DNA of 64,000 nucleotides from Pleodorina starrii (GCA_030267565.1 BRXU01000001.1:4836001-4900000); one strand, 5' to 3'. Shown: positions 34,666 to 47,874, numbered from the stretch's first letter. Notes: generated by a model not told the origin, from the sequence alone. Made by a program: numbers and translations.

Positions 34666-36898
34666 TTTCACTCCCACGCTTCAACATGCTTCATCTTTAT
34701 TTATCTCTATCAGCAGCAGGCCAACGCTAATAGCTAAAGTTATGTGTTGGAGGAGTCTCCCTTACGGTATAGTTGAGTCGCATTTACGCGTGCGATTGAT
34801 CGAATCGACGTAGCTGCATGGATGATGATGCAACTGAACGATTTCTCATAAACAGTGTGGCGTAACTGAGATGAGTTCGCAATCCAAGGCGGCAAGCGAG
34901 AGGCACACAGAACGCGTGTGCGGTCGGTTGGGTTCGTTGGGTCATCCCAGCCTCGTTGCGGCCTGCCTGGGGGCCCTTCGGGGCTGAGCCAGCCAACGCT
35001 TGGAGGGCTGACATAGGCAAGCAGTCAGTGCTCTGAGCTGGGCTGGCAAGGGATCCGTACACTACGGACAAGGTTTATCCACCGAACAGCTATGCTCCAC
35101 GCATTTCGGCAACAGAAAGGGTTGACATGAAATTGGGCGCCAAGCCGCCAACGTGCCCCTTGAGCCTTGACCCCTTACAGGCGGGCCCAGGGGAGGGGGT
35201 GGCGCCATGACGCGCTGCGAAACCATCGTCGCCCCCACCCCGCTGAGCGATCTCCATCCGTGCCAGCAGTCTCCTCCCCCTGCCGACCCCTTTCCGCCCC
35301 CGCCCGACGCCTAGGGCGAGCCAGTCCAGAGTGAGCCGCGCCCCCCGGTTGCCTGTCCCCAGCGTGGCGTGCGATGCCGTTCAGTGCGCTTCGCCATTGG
35401 CCTCCATCGGGCTGCAACAGAGGATTCCCGCTTTCCCGGTATAAGCCCCGTTGTCAGTCGGTCCAGTCTGCGCAAATCTGCGATGGCTGATGGGCGAGAC
35501 GGAATGACCCGTGGATTGGACAGGACTGGACGATTCCGTCATCGATCTTCCTGGGTTGTTTATGGGCACCTGGGTGAATACTTTTACACGACCAAAACTT
35601 GTTGATTTCCGGGGCTGCCTTCGTGGCTTCGTGGCCCAGGGATTATTCGGTTGGGCCACGAGCCCCAAGACACCCTTCTCACGGGTTGTTTCCGATGATT
35701 TGGTGCGCATACGGCCACAGCCCGCGAGTTGCTGTCAGGTCTGTTGGTACTCCTAGTTGTGAGCGGCAGGAATTAGGTGCCAATTTGTGAGTGTCATGGC
35801 CAATGCTCCCGTGGCCGTGGGTTTCTGAGCCTTCTCCCCTGGTTCGCTCGCTCCTGTCTGGGCTTGCGGACTGCTTGAGCACCTCGGGTGCGCCGTGGTG
35901 CGCTTTCCCTCACGCTGGTCGTCTCCGTTGCAGGTCGCGGCCAGCTGGAAGCTACCGTTTTTTTTCACCCGCTCTGCTTTTCACAACGGCAGCAACCACT
36001 ACGCCGGGCAGCCACCAACTGCTCGCGTAGGGCCGTGCAGAAGGTGCAGAGACCGCATCCAGCTGAACACTTCCCGCTTTCTGGTTATATCGGCTCGGGA
36101 TGCTGGTTTCACGATGTTCTGGGTTGCCGGAACAGATGCAACCGCGCAAGTGAAGGCTTCTCAGGTGCCGTCCGGGAAACAGGGAGAGCTCTTCCGTTTA
36201 GCAGGGTAGGAACGAAACCCAAGCTGCCAGACAACAGGCCGAGCGCCTCATGATGTTCAGACGGGGTGATCACCAGGGCAGCGACCAGAGCACCAGTCGC
36301 GCCGAGGACGCCCGCTCGCCAATCAATCAGTCGCGCGGAGCACGGTTCGCTGCACGTAACGCGTGTCCGCAAGCTTCTCAGAGTAACCTGTTATGTCCAC
36401 AAATGTTCTGAGATTTAAAAACAATACAGGTTGCAGTCGGCAGGTGTCATCAGTGCGCGCCAATCAAGCCACACATACCCACGAAACCCGTATTGGCATG
36501 AGCAGTGGCCCATACACATCAAGCACGAGTTATATGGTGCGTATGGATGGCGCGCAAAGGTGGCGCGCGTAACATTTCGAGAGGTTGAAAAAGGGGCACT
36601 TGCACGACGCTCGTCCATGGGCCACCCGAGCGCGGGCTTTACTTGTTGGCGCCAGGGCACAGGTTGTCCTATTGTCCTTGCTATCTTCCCTCTGATAGCA
36701 TCGGCTTTCAATTAACTCTCTGCGAGCAGCAGCCTTAATCATTTACGCGCCCTTCACACCTTAGCCTCACTTCCCGCGCTCACCCTGATCTAGCCTGAAT
36801 ATTACCTGGTTACTCTCAAAAACATCAACTTGCCAGTTTGTGGGCTCCCACACACCGCCTCTGATTACCTGCCGCCTGTAACGCTCGGATCAGGACCA
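34666..36898. other. Intergenic stretch
   Basis: No gene is supported. A + strand frame (35895-36209) ends in a protein-like stretch (FTMFWVAGTDATAQVKASQVPSG) but lacks a start context and a family. The last 150 bases (AT-richer, then CTCAAAAACATC) are the likely 5' UTR of the flavoprotein gene. Confidence 0.4.
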
Positions 36899-38760
36899 AT
36901 GGCTGCTCACATTGAGAAGGTGCTCGAGAAGGCGGAGAAGTATGTGCAGGAGAACAAGAAGACAGTAGCTGTCGCTGCTGGTGTCTCTTCGGCGGCGCTG
37001 CTCGCGGCTTACGCCTATCGCCGCGCGCAGACGGCCGTTCCGGCCCGCGGCCCCTTCCCGGTCGGCACTCTGCCGGCCGACGCCTACGACGCGGTCATTG
37101 TGGGCGCCGGTCCTTCCGGCTCCGTCTGCGCGTACTATATGTCCCGTGGTGGCGCAAAGGTCGCTCTTCTTGAGAAGGAGACGTTCCCGCGCGACAAGTA
37201 CTGTGGCGATGCCGTCTGCACGCCGGCAATCCGCATCCTCGAGGACATGGGCGTCCTCCAGGAGCTCGTCGCCAACAACGAGGCCCATTTTGCCGACGCT
37301 GGCGGTTTCGTTAGCCCCAACGGCACCTCCTACATCGGCGTCTCGAAGCAGAAGCTGGGCCAGGCGGCATGCTGCGCGGTCAAGCGCATCAACCTGGACG
37401 TCCGCGTCGCCAAGAACGCCGCGCGCGCCGGTGCCGATCTGAAGGAGAACTTTGAGGTCAGCGGCGCCACCTTCGACAAGTCCAGCGGCCTCTGGACCGT
37501 GACCTCGGCCTCGGGCGCTGTTGTCCGCGGCCGCGTGCTCGTCTGCGCCGACGGCGCCACCTCGCGCCTCGCCACCAAGCTGGGCTACTGCACGGAGCCT
37601 CCCAAGGGCGTGTGCACTCGCGCCTTCATCGAGGGCGGCACCCACAACACCAACTTCGACGGCGTGTGCTTCTACCCCAAGTGGTCGCTGCCCGGCTACG
37701 CCGCCATCTTCCGCCACCCCAACGACGAGCTCAACTTCTGCTACTACCTCATCCCCTGCGGCAAGGACGGCTACTGCGGCGACGTCAAGGAGTCCGACCT
37801 GGCGCGCCTCCACGAGGACGCCATCAAGTACGACCCGTTCATCTCCAAGTCCATCGGCCCCAACGCCAAGATTGAGCGGATGCGCGCCGCCAGCCTGCGC
37901 CTGGGTAGCCAGGGCCTCAAGACCAGCTTCGACGACCACCTGCTCATCATCGGTGACGCTGCCGGGCACATCGACCCGTACACCGGTGAGCCTCACGAGG
38001 GAGGAGGGGAAGGCGGGTTTGTCAGGGCATGGCGGGACATAGAGCGTGAATGCTTCGCACGTGGTGCACGAGGGGCCCCTTCCCAGCCCTCGGCGGCGGC
38101 ACAGCGGGGAGGGCCCCGCTGTCGGCACGGGATGCCCTGTCCCGCCACGTCTTGGTCGCCCTCAACATCCCTCTGTGCCTTGCTGCGTTGCCTGTTGCAA
38201 TCGCTCGCTGCACCTCCATCAATTCTGTTCCTCTCCCTCGCACGCTCATCTCGTCCCCGCACGCATTTCCCTCGAGATCCGCTCCCTCCGAACCCACCTT
38301 TCTTGCGCCCTTGCCCGCTCGCCCCTCCTCGCCCTGTCCTCTCTCCAACCCACTTTCTTCAGGTGAGGGCATCCACACCGCCATGATGGGCGGCAAGGCG
38401 GCCGCCGAGGCCATCCTGGCCATGCGCCAGACCGGCGACTACTCGAAGCGCTCCACCAAGCAGTACGAGGCCAAGTGGCGGCAGCTCTACGGCCACGACT
38501 TCTGGATGAGCAAGGCGTTTGCCGAGGTGGTGTACCGCTGCCCCATCCTCCTGGACGCCGTGGCCAGCGAGATGCAGCGCAAGGGCGACGCCATGATGTC
38601 CAAGTGGGCGGAGATCATGACCAACATGCAGCCCAAGACCTACTTCCTGCGCCCCCACGTGGCCATCCCGCTGGGCATTGCCGTCGTGCGCGAGTTCGTG
38701 GAGCAGAAGGTGCTGGGCACCAAGAAGGACAAGTACCAGATGCTGCCCAAGGACAAGTAA
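36899..38760 (+). CDS. Geranylgeranyl-reductase-family FAD flavoprotein with N-terminal membrane segment
   Basis: Two exons (36899-37985, 38363-38760) give 494 aa. Residues 1-23 are a charged helix, 24-41 a hydrophobic segment (TVAVAAGVSSAALLAAYAY), then YDAVIVGAGPSGSVCAYYMSRGG (FAD Rossmann motif), KYCGDAVCTPAIRILEDMGV (GGR-family segment) and LLIIGDAAGHIDPYTGEGIHTAMMGG, the second FAD motif, which is interrupted by the intron. The C-terminus (KWRQLYGHDFWMSK…) is also GGR-like. Classical members reduce geranylgeranyl chains for chlorophyll, tocopherol or archaeal lipids. This one lacks an obvious plastid transit peptide and seems membrane-anchored, so it is more likely a paralogue acting on an isoprenoid or lipid at another membrane. 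The start is chosen at MAAHIEK; an in-frame upstream codon at 36830 is not an ATG. Substrate is unknown. Confidence 0.88.
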
Positions 38761-41001
38761 AGCGGTTGGCGAGTTGTAGAAGGCGTGGATTGGAGGCGTG
38801 GAGGTGCGATGTGGTGTGGAGTAGGAGTGAAGCAGGAGGGGCAGCGGGCCGGGGAAGAGGGAGAAGGGGAGGAGCGGGGCGGAGGATGGGGAAGGGGGGT
38901 GCGGGGGTGTGCGACGATCTGAAGAAGCAGTGTTAACCTCGTGAACTTGCTGTCCGGTTCGGTCCGGTGAATGTGCCGGATGAGCATTCGTGGTGCGTGA
39001 GCGGGGGGGGGCTATGGATTCCCGGCGGGTACGAGGCTTGCAGACGATATATCGATGAGAGTGAACGTAAAAAGCGGCTTTAGAAACGTTCTTGGGCCGC
39101 CCTTCCAGCGGCTGCGGATACCATTTCTGTCCGGTTTTCGGGCGGTAGGTATTGCGTGAGGTATCGGAGGGCTTGACGCCGTCTAAATTTTCACCCCTCA
39201 GGATGTTCTGTCGAGGGCACGTTTTTGCTGCAGTGCGATGGTGTGAGCTGTAGGTGGGGGCTCCCTTCGCGGGTGGCGCGTGCGCGTTCGTTGTGTGCAG
39301 GACCAAGATCGGGCCATGCAGTTGAGTGCTTGTGTATGACTCAGCCCCCTCGCAGGTGCGCTATCGATCTTTTCATTCCCACAGCACCCCTTGCCCGCTC
39401 GTTGGCGTCAGCTCTGAGCTGAATGTGCGCCCCGGGCCGACGGCAGATTTTGGCAAGGCCCGAGTATTTATCCGGGCTCCTGAAACATGCAGTAGAAAGA
39501 CTTCGTCTGCTGATCTCTTGTGTGGATTTTGTGCCCTTCGCGTTTGCATGTGCTTGGCAGCTGCGGGCTTTCTGACTCGTGGGGTACTACAATGGTGTAC
39601 GATGGAACCAATCTCGGCGTGCGAAGCTCTGCACAGGGCTTTCTAGAAGGTTTTGAGGTGGCTGCGAATGGCTGCCTACTCGGCAGTGTGTTGACTGCGC
39701 TGAATGCTTTCTTGCGGGCGTTGGCATGGGTGTAGTGCTTGATACCGCACGATTATCAATTCAGGAGCGCGCGTTTCGTCTGCTGTGCGACGATGTGCCC
39801 TGTAAAAGCTTGCTTGTCAAACATGGTAATGCAGAGATCAGATCGGCCACGGGCACATTACCGCGCGGCAGTATTCACATTGACATTGACGTCGAGGATG
39901 GGGACAGCTGTGAGCGCTTCAACGACACGGGTGTAGTTCACAACTTGCTTGATAACGAGACCCGGCATTATTATGGCACGCGTCAGCTACCGGCTTTTGT
40001 TCGTCCAAGCAAACATCGTGTCGACGTGCCGAAGCAACTGATTGCCCACAGAACACGACAACACGAACCATCACCCCAAGCTTCCTGTAGTTGATGGACA
40101 GAACGAAGTCACCAAGCGTGTCCTGCTACTCTTTCCGGGAAGAATAGAAAATGGTCACGCTCGTCAAAATTTGGCAGAAATCATTCCGTACGTAACTGGT
40201 ACGACAGGAAGGAGGGGGGAGTAAGCCTTCGACCCACTTCGTTTGACACATTTTGACGGCGCAAGCCAACTTTAGCAGCGCTTGGTCGGGCTTCTTCAGT
40301 ACATGGCAATCACCACAACTAAACGCGCAGGCACGAAACTACGCCCGGCAAATCACAAGGGCCATTATGAGCCACGATAAAATACAGGCAAAACGACAGG
40401 TACGGGCAGCTATGAGATTCGGACGCAACGCGAAGCGATGTCCCACCAATGCGGCTTCGACGCAGTGCAACCCTTTGGCCGTTAACACAGATACGGAAGG
40501 GTTCGCACAGGACGGTACGGAAAGGTACCGATCCACCGATGCATGAGTCTAGCGGCGTGTCCAACTCCTTCCGACACACCAAGACTTTCAAAGCGCGATT
40601 GCTCTAAAAGTTTCATAGGATCACGATGTGTGACTCCCACAACCCAGACTTGGTATCCAACTAACAGCGTTCCGACCGTTACTCATACCGTACTGCGTGC
40701 CATCTCCGCCGCGCACTGTGCCGTACTTCCGCCGCCAAGCCTCAAATTGCTGCCCATACAAATAAGTCCTTACATACAGGTGTTGTGGCAATAGTGCCGC
40801 GCTGGCTCCGATTCGCTTCCGACCCTCGTCTTCATCAGCATTCATTCAAATCATCGAGTGATAGGTAGCGAAGTTTGATTGTTAGCAGACCAACGCGTAA
40901 GCCGTGCGCTCCACGCGTGCTCAGATCGCCATCGTCGATTGGTGCGTGTGAGCCAACTGGCAACCGATGCCGGGCCAGCGCTCAAACCTGTTTTTGGTCT
41001 C
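38761..41001. other. Intergenic stretch
   Basis: 3' UTR of the flavoprotein, then AT-balanced sequence without supported genes, then the 3' UTR of the nucleoside transporter from the right (reverse-strand TGTAA at 40770-40774). A + frame at 39726-40094 is open, but its codon use is unlike the neighbouring genes and it has no family match. Confidence 0.45.
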
Positions 41002-44000
41002 TCAGTGTGACTGAAACACCGATGAGAGGTACATGGACACGAAAGACCCCACAAAGCAGCCAGCGGAGATGGCGAAAGACGTCACAGGGCCGTACTTGGA
41101 CTGCTCGGTCGGCATCAGCGTCGAGGGCGCGTGCATGCAGATCGTGCTGATCAGGTGGCCCTGCCGCAGCGGGGATGAGGGACAGAAGCGGGGTGTGAGG
41201 GAAGGGCATAAGAAGTAGCGCAGCCCGAGGAGGGGGTGAGGTCAGGGTGCAGCGAGGGGACAGAACAGCAGGAAAGAGCGCAAGCGGCTGAGGAAAGCAC
41301 CCCAACAGAGTGAGTGGGAAGGGGATGGACCGAATCGATGCGGGAAAGAGGGTTCCGCGGCGGCCCACGTGTCCATCAGCCTGCCTTCCAAAAACCCACC
41401 CCCGTAGGCCACCCGCTGCCAAGGCACCTGCCACACAACCCAACCCGGTCTGCGAGCCCCTTCATCCTTCACACCTGCATGCCCGTACCCGTCCGCACCC
41501 CTTTCCTATGAGATCAGCGAGAGCACCCCACGTCCGCATCCCTCCCTCCGTCCGCACCCACCAGCCCCACACCCTGCCTCCTCACCTGCGTGCAGCCCAG
41601 CAGCAGGATGACGGCCCAGGGCCAATAGTCCTGGCTGAGGTACTCGTCCAGCAGCCAGGGGGTGGGTGTCACCAGGTGGCAAAACAAGATAGCCCCCGCC
41701 ACGCCGCAGCGGAGCACCGCATAGGCCAGGATGGTCAGGGGCTTGGGGGCGCCGTGCGCCCAGGGGCCGTAGCCGCTCAGGAAGCGACCCAAAAAGTCGC
41801 CCAGGCTGAAACAAGTCCAACAGCGCGCAGCACGGGAGGCGGGACAACCCAAGTGGGACCCCAAGTGGGTCGTCAATGTCGCGGAACGTGAAGCTCGTGG
41901 GCACAGGTCACGTAAGTTGGTTTAGTACAGCGGGTATTCGGGGTGCCCACAAATGGCGGCTGCTGCGGCAGCTGCTGGAAAGCCATGCCACCGCGCCCTC
42001 CCCTGCCTGCCAGTGCAGCCATTCCCGCCGCTTCCCGCCCTTGCCCCTATAGCATGTGCGCGTGCGGGCGCAACACCCCCAACGTCCCACTCAAGCCCCT
42101 CTTCAGTCAGCTCAGCTCAGCTCCCCCCCAGCCCCCACCTGAACAGCACGAAGAGCAACGGCACGAAGAGGTCCCCCTGGATACGCCCCACGATGCCCGG
42201 CTTGTCGTTGCGGGAGGCGCAGGGCGACACCTTGGCCGGGTTGTCGACCGAGCAAATGAACGACGAGATGCCCGGGTGGGTGCTCATGGTGACGCACAGA
42301 CACAGAAACAGCGCCGTGCAGTAAATGTGAAAGGCGTTGCGCTGCTGCCAGGTGCGGCTGTAAATGGTGTAGTCGCTCTCGACGCTAATAATGGCGGCGC
42401 GTGTGGTTTCGGTGCGGGTGCCGGCGCTGGTGCTGGGGCCGTTGTCGGGGCCCTCGACCACAGTCAGGAGCGGCTCCTCATAGTCCTCGTCCACCTGTCG
42501 AGAGGGGGCGGAATGCGGGATGGAGACGGGGTGGGGGCTCATACAACCAAAGCGGACCCAGCGGAGACGACGCAACAAAACCGAGAGAACCGGGGGCAAC
42601 GACACACCGCACCGCATCACACCACACCACACCGCACCGTGAGCATCTTGCGCTCTTTGGGGTCATCGATGATCCCCGCCAGCAGCAGCTTGTACCGCCC
42701 GTACGGCAGCATCGGGATGGCCCAGTAGCCGGCGATGCAGGCGCCGATGACGGCGGCCGAAGCGGAGAAGTACATGAAGGCCGCCGGGGCAACGTCCGCC
42801 GCCGTCTGCGGCTCGTCGCCACCGGCGCCCTGGGCCCTCAGCTGGCTCACGAAGGAAAGGATGCTCGTCACCAGACCGCCAACGGCAATACCCGACACAA
42901 CGCCCTGTGGAAAAGAGCGGGAGAGTGCGCACAGCAATAGAGTTCGGGATAGGAGTTTTCGGATACGGCACCAAGAGGCGGGGATGGGGCCATCTACCCT
43001 GCGGTATCTTCTTTCTTCCCGCGGGGGCCCTACCCGCGCGCGGACTCTCGCTAGGGATAAGGTAGTCTGCGCCGCTCGCTTGCAAGCTGCCCCGCAGAAA
43101 GAGGATAAGGCATCAAGGCGACGCGTATGTGCCAGGCTGGGTCCTTTTGCTCATGCCGTACCACGACCACGCGCTGCTGCTGTCTTACCCGAATGTGGCT
43201 GATCGAAAAGATGCTGGCGAGCTGCATTGTGCCCCCCTGCAGGAACGCCATGCACAGGCCCTGCGAAAGCACATGTGTCCGAACACAGGACATTCGGACA
43301 TTCGGAATTGTATCTCTTGGCAAGTCACGAAGGTGTGTGCACGCCGACCTCGGGATACCGCTGCCCCTGTGGACAGCGTAGTCCCGCCTGGAACCGAGCC
43401 AGCAAGCGAGGAGACCCACATGCCGACGATCAACATACGTACGGCAAACAGCATTGTACGGCAAGGTCTGCAAGCATGCGCACAAGCTCCGTGCTACGGT
43501 ACCCACCATGAGCGCCAGGGAGGGCAGAGTGAACTTTGCCATCAGATCGCCCGGGATCTCGGTTCGTAACGCCTGCAGTACGGAGAGGGTTGACCGCGGT
43601 CAATCCCTCCGACGCTGACCTTCAGCATCCTTTCGTTTCAGAAGATATCAAAACTGCGGTGCGGATGCAGGATAGCCCCTGTTCATCAATTTTGAGCTGC
43701 TCGAAGTCCTGGTGTGAACTCGTCTGTAGATAGGTACGGCGGTTTGGGCTGGTTCGGCGGGTCGGCGGCACCTAGAAGCTGAGAGGAACCGCTCGCGTGG
43801 ACTGAGATAGAGCTTCATGTGCCAACCAAGCATACAGGCAAATGAGAGAACCTAGGTGGCCCGGAAGGACAGTCGACTCTTTCACGTGGGTCTACCCGCG
43901 ACCTACCAGGGCGGCCGTCGATAGCAGCATGATAAAGGTAATGACGAGCGGCTGGAGAACAAGCACACGAAGCGAGAGATGCTTCTGGAACTTCACAAGG

Positions 44001-44671
44001 AAGCCCAGCGCGATCAGGTTCCTGTGGTTACGCGCGTTTGGGCAGGACCTGGGTGTGCTGTGCCTCGGCGGAAATACTCGCGAAAGGTAGGCCTCCCACG
44101 TCTCCCACGTGCCACAGCTGCGCTGATCAGGCAAACGACAGACTGCTAAGATGAGCGCAATCGGACTTACGCCGTGTTAAATACCAAGCAGAACAGACTC
44201 ATAAAGTTCTCGGTAATATAACCGTTGAACGGCTGCACGTGCAGTCGCACGTCGTAAAACTCCTGCGCGAGTCACAAGTATCACCGATGAGCGTAAAATT
44301 ATTGTAACTGGTGCTCGATGAGACGTACCATATACATATTGCCGCGAGCAGCCTCGGGGGCAAAATTTGGCAGCCTTAACCCCGGCTTCTTCCGCAACCA
44401 CCTCGGCACTAACCTTCTCCGTGAGGAACACATTCCACGGAAGGAGGGTTCCAGTTCCCAGCAAAACAAAGATGAAGTAGACGATGCCATACCTGCATCG
44501 GGACACGCCGAAAACCTTGTGAACGCGTGCAAGTATTGAAACTGCCCGGACTCCAAACCGCGGTCAGCAAGCAGTGAGTAAAATAACCTCGCAATATCAG
44601 GAGCAATCCACATTTCCGGTAGCCGATTCGGCTCCAACAGCTCACCTGTCTTGGACTTCCTCCTTAGCCAT
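41002..44671 (-). CDS. Equilibrative nucleoside transporter (SLC29/ENT family)
   Basis: Ten exons in transcript order: 44646-44671, 44414-44492, 44171-44262, 43907-44021, 43507-43572, 43189-43260, 42638-42904, 42139-42494, 41586-41805, 41002-41160. They encode 483 aa, all phase-consistent. ENTs are 11-span membrane proteins moving nucleosides or nucleobases down their gradient. Signatures are YFIFVLLGTGTLLPWNVFLT in TM1, GLCMAFLQGG in the early TMs, the long hydrophilic loop after TM6 (DDPKERKML…VDEDYEEPLL…ESDYTIYSRTW), the family motif F-S-x-G-D-x-x-G-R (SLGDFLGR, residues 358-365), and a C-terminal Gly/Ser-rich last TM (SAGCFVGSFVSMYLS). The N-terminus is short (MAKEEVQDR), so no targeting peptide is seen; plasma membrane or an endomembrane is likely. 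Confidence 0.94.
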
Positions 44672-46145
44672 TCTGACCCGTTTGCGGCTCGTAAGGAGTA
44701 AGTCGATTTATACTAGATCACTTTATGAGTAGATGCCATTCAGCGCCTAAGCACGTGGAAGTCTGAAGCAAGAGCGTGGCCCTGCCGAGAAGCAGAGCTA
44801 ACAAAGATAGCCCACTTGCTCACGCAGGTGGCGGCTCTGCCTTCACACTTGCAAGTGGGTAATGACAAAGTTACACGTTCACGAGGTTTTGGTTCCTTGT
44901 GCCCCCGTGCACGCATGTGAATAGAAAAGTGCTTTTATGTACGACCAGACGTACAAACAGTCGGCTCGCCGCTTTCAGACGCATTAGCGCCCAGCGGGCT
45001 ATATTACGCTGAAATATGTCAACTTCGCCGCTCGAAACACCCTATAATGGCTCGACAACGCCTGCATACTGCCGCACTTGCGCGATCAGCCCAAGAGCGC
45101 ATTCTTTGAGCGATCAGCACAATGCTACACGCCACACGATGTGATGGACTCAATGGAATTCGCTCTCAATCGCACGCGCGTATCTTGCACCCTCTTGCCA
45201 TCTGTGCCCCGCCCGCCCCGCCCCACTTTTGGGGCCTGTGTGCCACAAGAAACACGAAGCACAGAAATGTCCCCAACCGGGACCTGAAGTTCTTCACTTC
45301 TCCTTTGCTTCACCCATATATGATTCACGAATCCCTGAATCCCTGCAGTCTATCACCGAGACAGCCCGGCGAATGTTTCCGGTCGCCCTTCCAGCCGCCA
45401 CGCCTGGCATAACCTCGAATGGGGGGGCCAAAAGGTCCGTGTTAAAGAAGAAGAGTCAGAAGGGCAGGGACGCAGAAGTGGAGGCGGGGAAGGCGGCAGG
45501 GACAGCTCGCCATCCCGCCAAATCGCAGGATCTCGCCAGCCAGCTCTCCGGCCACATTCCATTGCCGCCGGAAATGCAGCCGCCAGTCGCCACACGGCCA
45601 CAGAGCACACACCGGTGCCTTAGCTATGGCCATCTGTTGGGGCGCATAGTTTTTTTTACAAACGATGAACATGGCACGAGGCCTTAGCTGCCGCCAGTTA
45701 TCTCGCTTGAGGATAACACGGGGTGGGGCGCACAATTTGGTGGCGTCTCTATGGCGGAGTTTCAGATAACCGGCAGATTAGGCACAGTCCGTCTTTCCGA
45801 ACAGGCGGCAAAGGCAGACGGCGGCAGCGGCGCAGTCACGCGCAGTCTCGCCTTGCGTCACTTCCGAGACATGAAATCTGTTTCCTCCAAGCCTCGAAAG
45901 CAAGTCCTTGCTCCATACGACGATTTTATGCATCGTTTCGTTGCTCTGCTACGCGCATGGCAGCGGGAGATGCCCACGGGCCAGCAGCATTGCCTGTGCA
46001 ACGAACTTCCGTTATCAGTAACCACCCACGGGTCGGCGCATCGAGGTATACGTACTGCACAGCAGATTTTTTCTACAGTGATCAATTTGCATGACTCCAT
46101 ATGCGGCGTTAACGTGAGCTTTTGATTTTGTACAATTAAGCAGAA
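44672..46145. other. Divergent intergenic region with a possible coding exon
   Basis: Promoter space between the transporter (leftward) and the small membrane protein (rightward). A + frame from about 45346 (after a TCCCTGCAG acceptor-like site) to 45687 encodes Lys-rich sequence (KRSVLKKKSQKGRDAEVEAGKAAG is its core), and another begins at 45751 (MAEFQITGRLGTVRLSEQ). Either may be an exon of an unrecognised gene, but no complete model can be built. Confidence 0.3.
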
Positions 46146-46651
46146 ATGCCAACAGGTGTCGAGGAGGCTACCACAATATGGGTGAACGTGGGCAGCGCTG
46201 CTTCCTTAGGTGCGAAATTATACGAGCACACGCACGCATCGAGTTCGTTATTGGAGCTTTGGCAGCATTTGCGCGCTGACGGCCTCGCTGCTAACCGACT
46301 CTTGTTTTGCAGTGGGCGCAACGCTTGGCGCCACATATGTCGGAGCATTAGCAATCATGAAGGGCTTGGAAAACTCGGATGACTTGGTAAGCGTCCAATT
46401 ATGTGCGCCTCGGCTACTGCTTGGTCGGCTTGGTCGGAATCGTCTACGCATACATAAAATTCTCACTGTGATCGTGTTGCTTTCCGGTTATGACTTGGAC
46501 CTTGCAGGTGGACGATGATGCGAAGGCCCAGCAGACCGGGCAGGAGCTGCAAGCCGGTGCCCAGCGGACGCGACTGCGCGCCGAGGACGTGCTCGCCGCT
46601 CAGGAGCAGGTGCAGGCACCACAGGAGCCACCGGTCCAGCCGCCGAAGTAA
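46146..46651 (+). CDS. Small single-span membrane protein, unknown family
   Basis: Three exons (46146-46209, 46313-46386, 46508-46651) give 93 aa with consistent phases and canonical GT-AG sites. The first 14 residues are polar, about residues 15-39 form one hydrophobic Gly/Ala-rich segment (SAASLVGATLGATYVGALAI), and the rest is an acidic then Gln/Ala-rich helical tail (DDDAKAQQTGQEL…LAAQEQVQ) ending in a Pro-rich stretch. The layout resembles small organelle-membrane subunits, but no family is recognised. It is divergent from the nucleoside transporter. The 3' region contains several TGTAT motifs near 46810-46830. Confidence 0.7.
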
Positions 46652-47874
46652 TGTAGATGAAGTGCTGCTAGGAGGGAGAAGGGCGGTTCGTGGCCTGTCG
46701 GTTCCCTGAAAGGGAGTTGGGAGACCTGAACAGGGGACCCGGGTGTTGGTACACGAACGTCCAAAGCCCCAAACCTCGAGGCACGAAGGGAACCATGGGT
46801 TTTAAGTTTGTATGTATAATTTGTATATTGTGACTTTCACTTCCATGGATTAAATAAACCGGTTGACAGTGGACCCAGATGAGCGCCGGTGCGTACCGCA
46901 TCCGACACTCAAGCGTACCGCACCTGCATGACTATTCACAGCCGGACAGTCAGCCAGGTCCACATGCGACCCCGCGCCATTGACACCGCCACCTGTTCCA
47001 CCGTTGTACCTATGCGGCCGCATCCGCGCCGCTGCGCCAGCGGCCTCTCCGGGATGAACCTCACCCACCCGACTGCACCAGTCTCACTGGCACCAGAACC
47101 ACCCGCGCTCACCCACGGGCCCACGGCGCCGCTGTTGTCATGACCTCAGGCGCCTCAGGAGCGCCACACTTTTTAATCCACTGCACGGAGCTGCACCGAG
47201 ACTGCGTGTTACGTGTTACGGCGAATGACACACCGGCCTTGTAGCGCGCTCACGCCCGAATGAACCCCACCTCACCTCACCTCACCTGACTACAGCTGCC
47301 ACCTCCTACGGTATCTGCCCACCCGACCAACACACGCAGCTCCCGCCATCCTGCCGGCCTCGCTCCACCACCCTATACCAAAGGTACCAGTACCGTGTAC
47401 AGCAGGGTCAGTACCTAGCGCCGAACGCGACCCTCATCAAATCCATGTCCAGCAGCACTCGTCAAGTCCACGTCAGCGGCCGTCAGCGGCCCAGCTTACC
47501 CCGGTCGCGAAGGGGCCCCGGCCGGCCGAGGCAAGGCATAGCCATAGCCGGGACGAGCGCTCCAATCGACATAAGGCACTGCCATCGAAGCAATCCTCCT
47601 CGCTCCCCCTCCGCCTGCTCAAAGGCCAGCCCCGAAACCAACACGCAAGCCACAATCCACATTCTGCAAGGTCTACCAGCCACTCCGCCAGCCACAGATC
47701 TGCAGCCCGACCCGGCGCTCATGAGACGGTCCCCTCCTCCCATCAATCCACCTCCGCCTCCGCCGTCTTCCAGGACCCTGTAACCCCTTCCCGCCACACA
47801 CCCCCTTAAGCCCCTTGCTTCGTCATCGCGCCACCTCCTCGATGTGTTTACCGGTCAAGTCCCCCAAAACCCCC
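46652..47874. other. Convergent 3' region
   Basis: Holds the 3' UTRs of the small membrane-protein gene and of the isoleucyl-tRNA synthetase from the right. A CTCAC repeat (CCCACCTCACCTCACCTCACCTGAC) lies at about 47266-47290. Pro/Arg-rich frames here are compositional and unsupported. Confidence 0.45.

Noticed and set aside
35895..36209. 104-codon + frame ending FTMFWVAGTDATAQVKASQ…
   Set aside because: Only the last third looks protein-like; no homology recognised and no supporting exon structure.
39726..40094. 122-codon + frame in the flavoprotein 3' region
   Set aside because: Reads plausibly, but codon use is not GC3-biased like neighbours, and there is no family or splice context.
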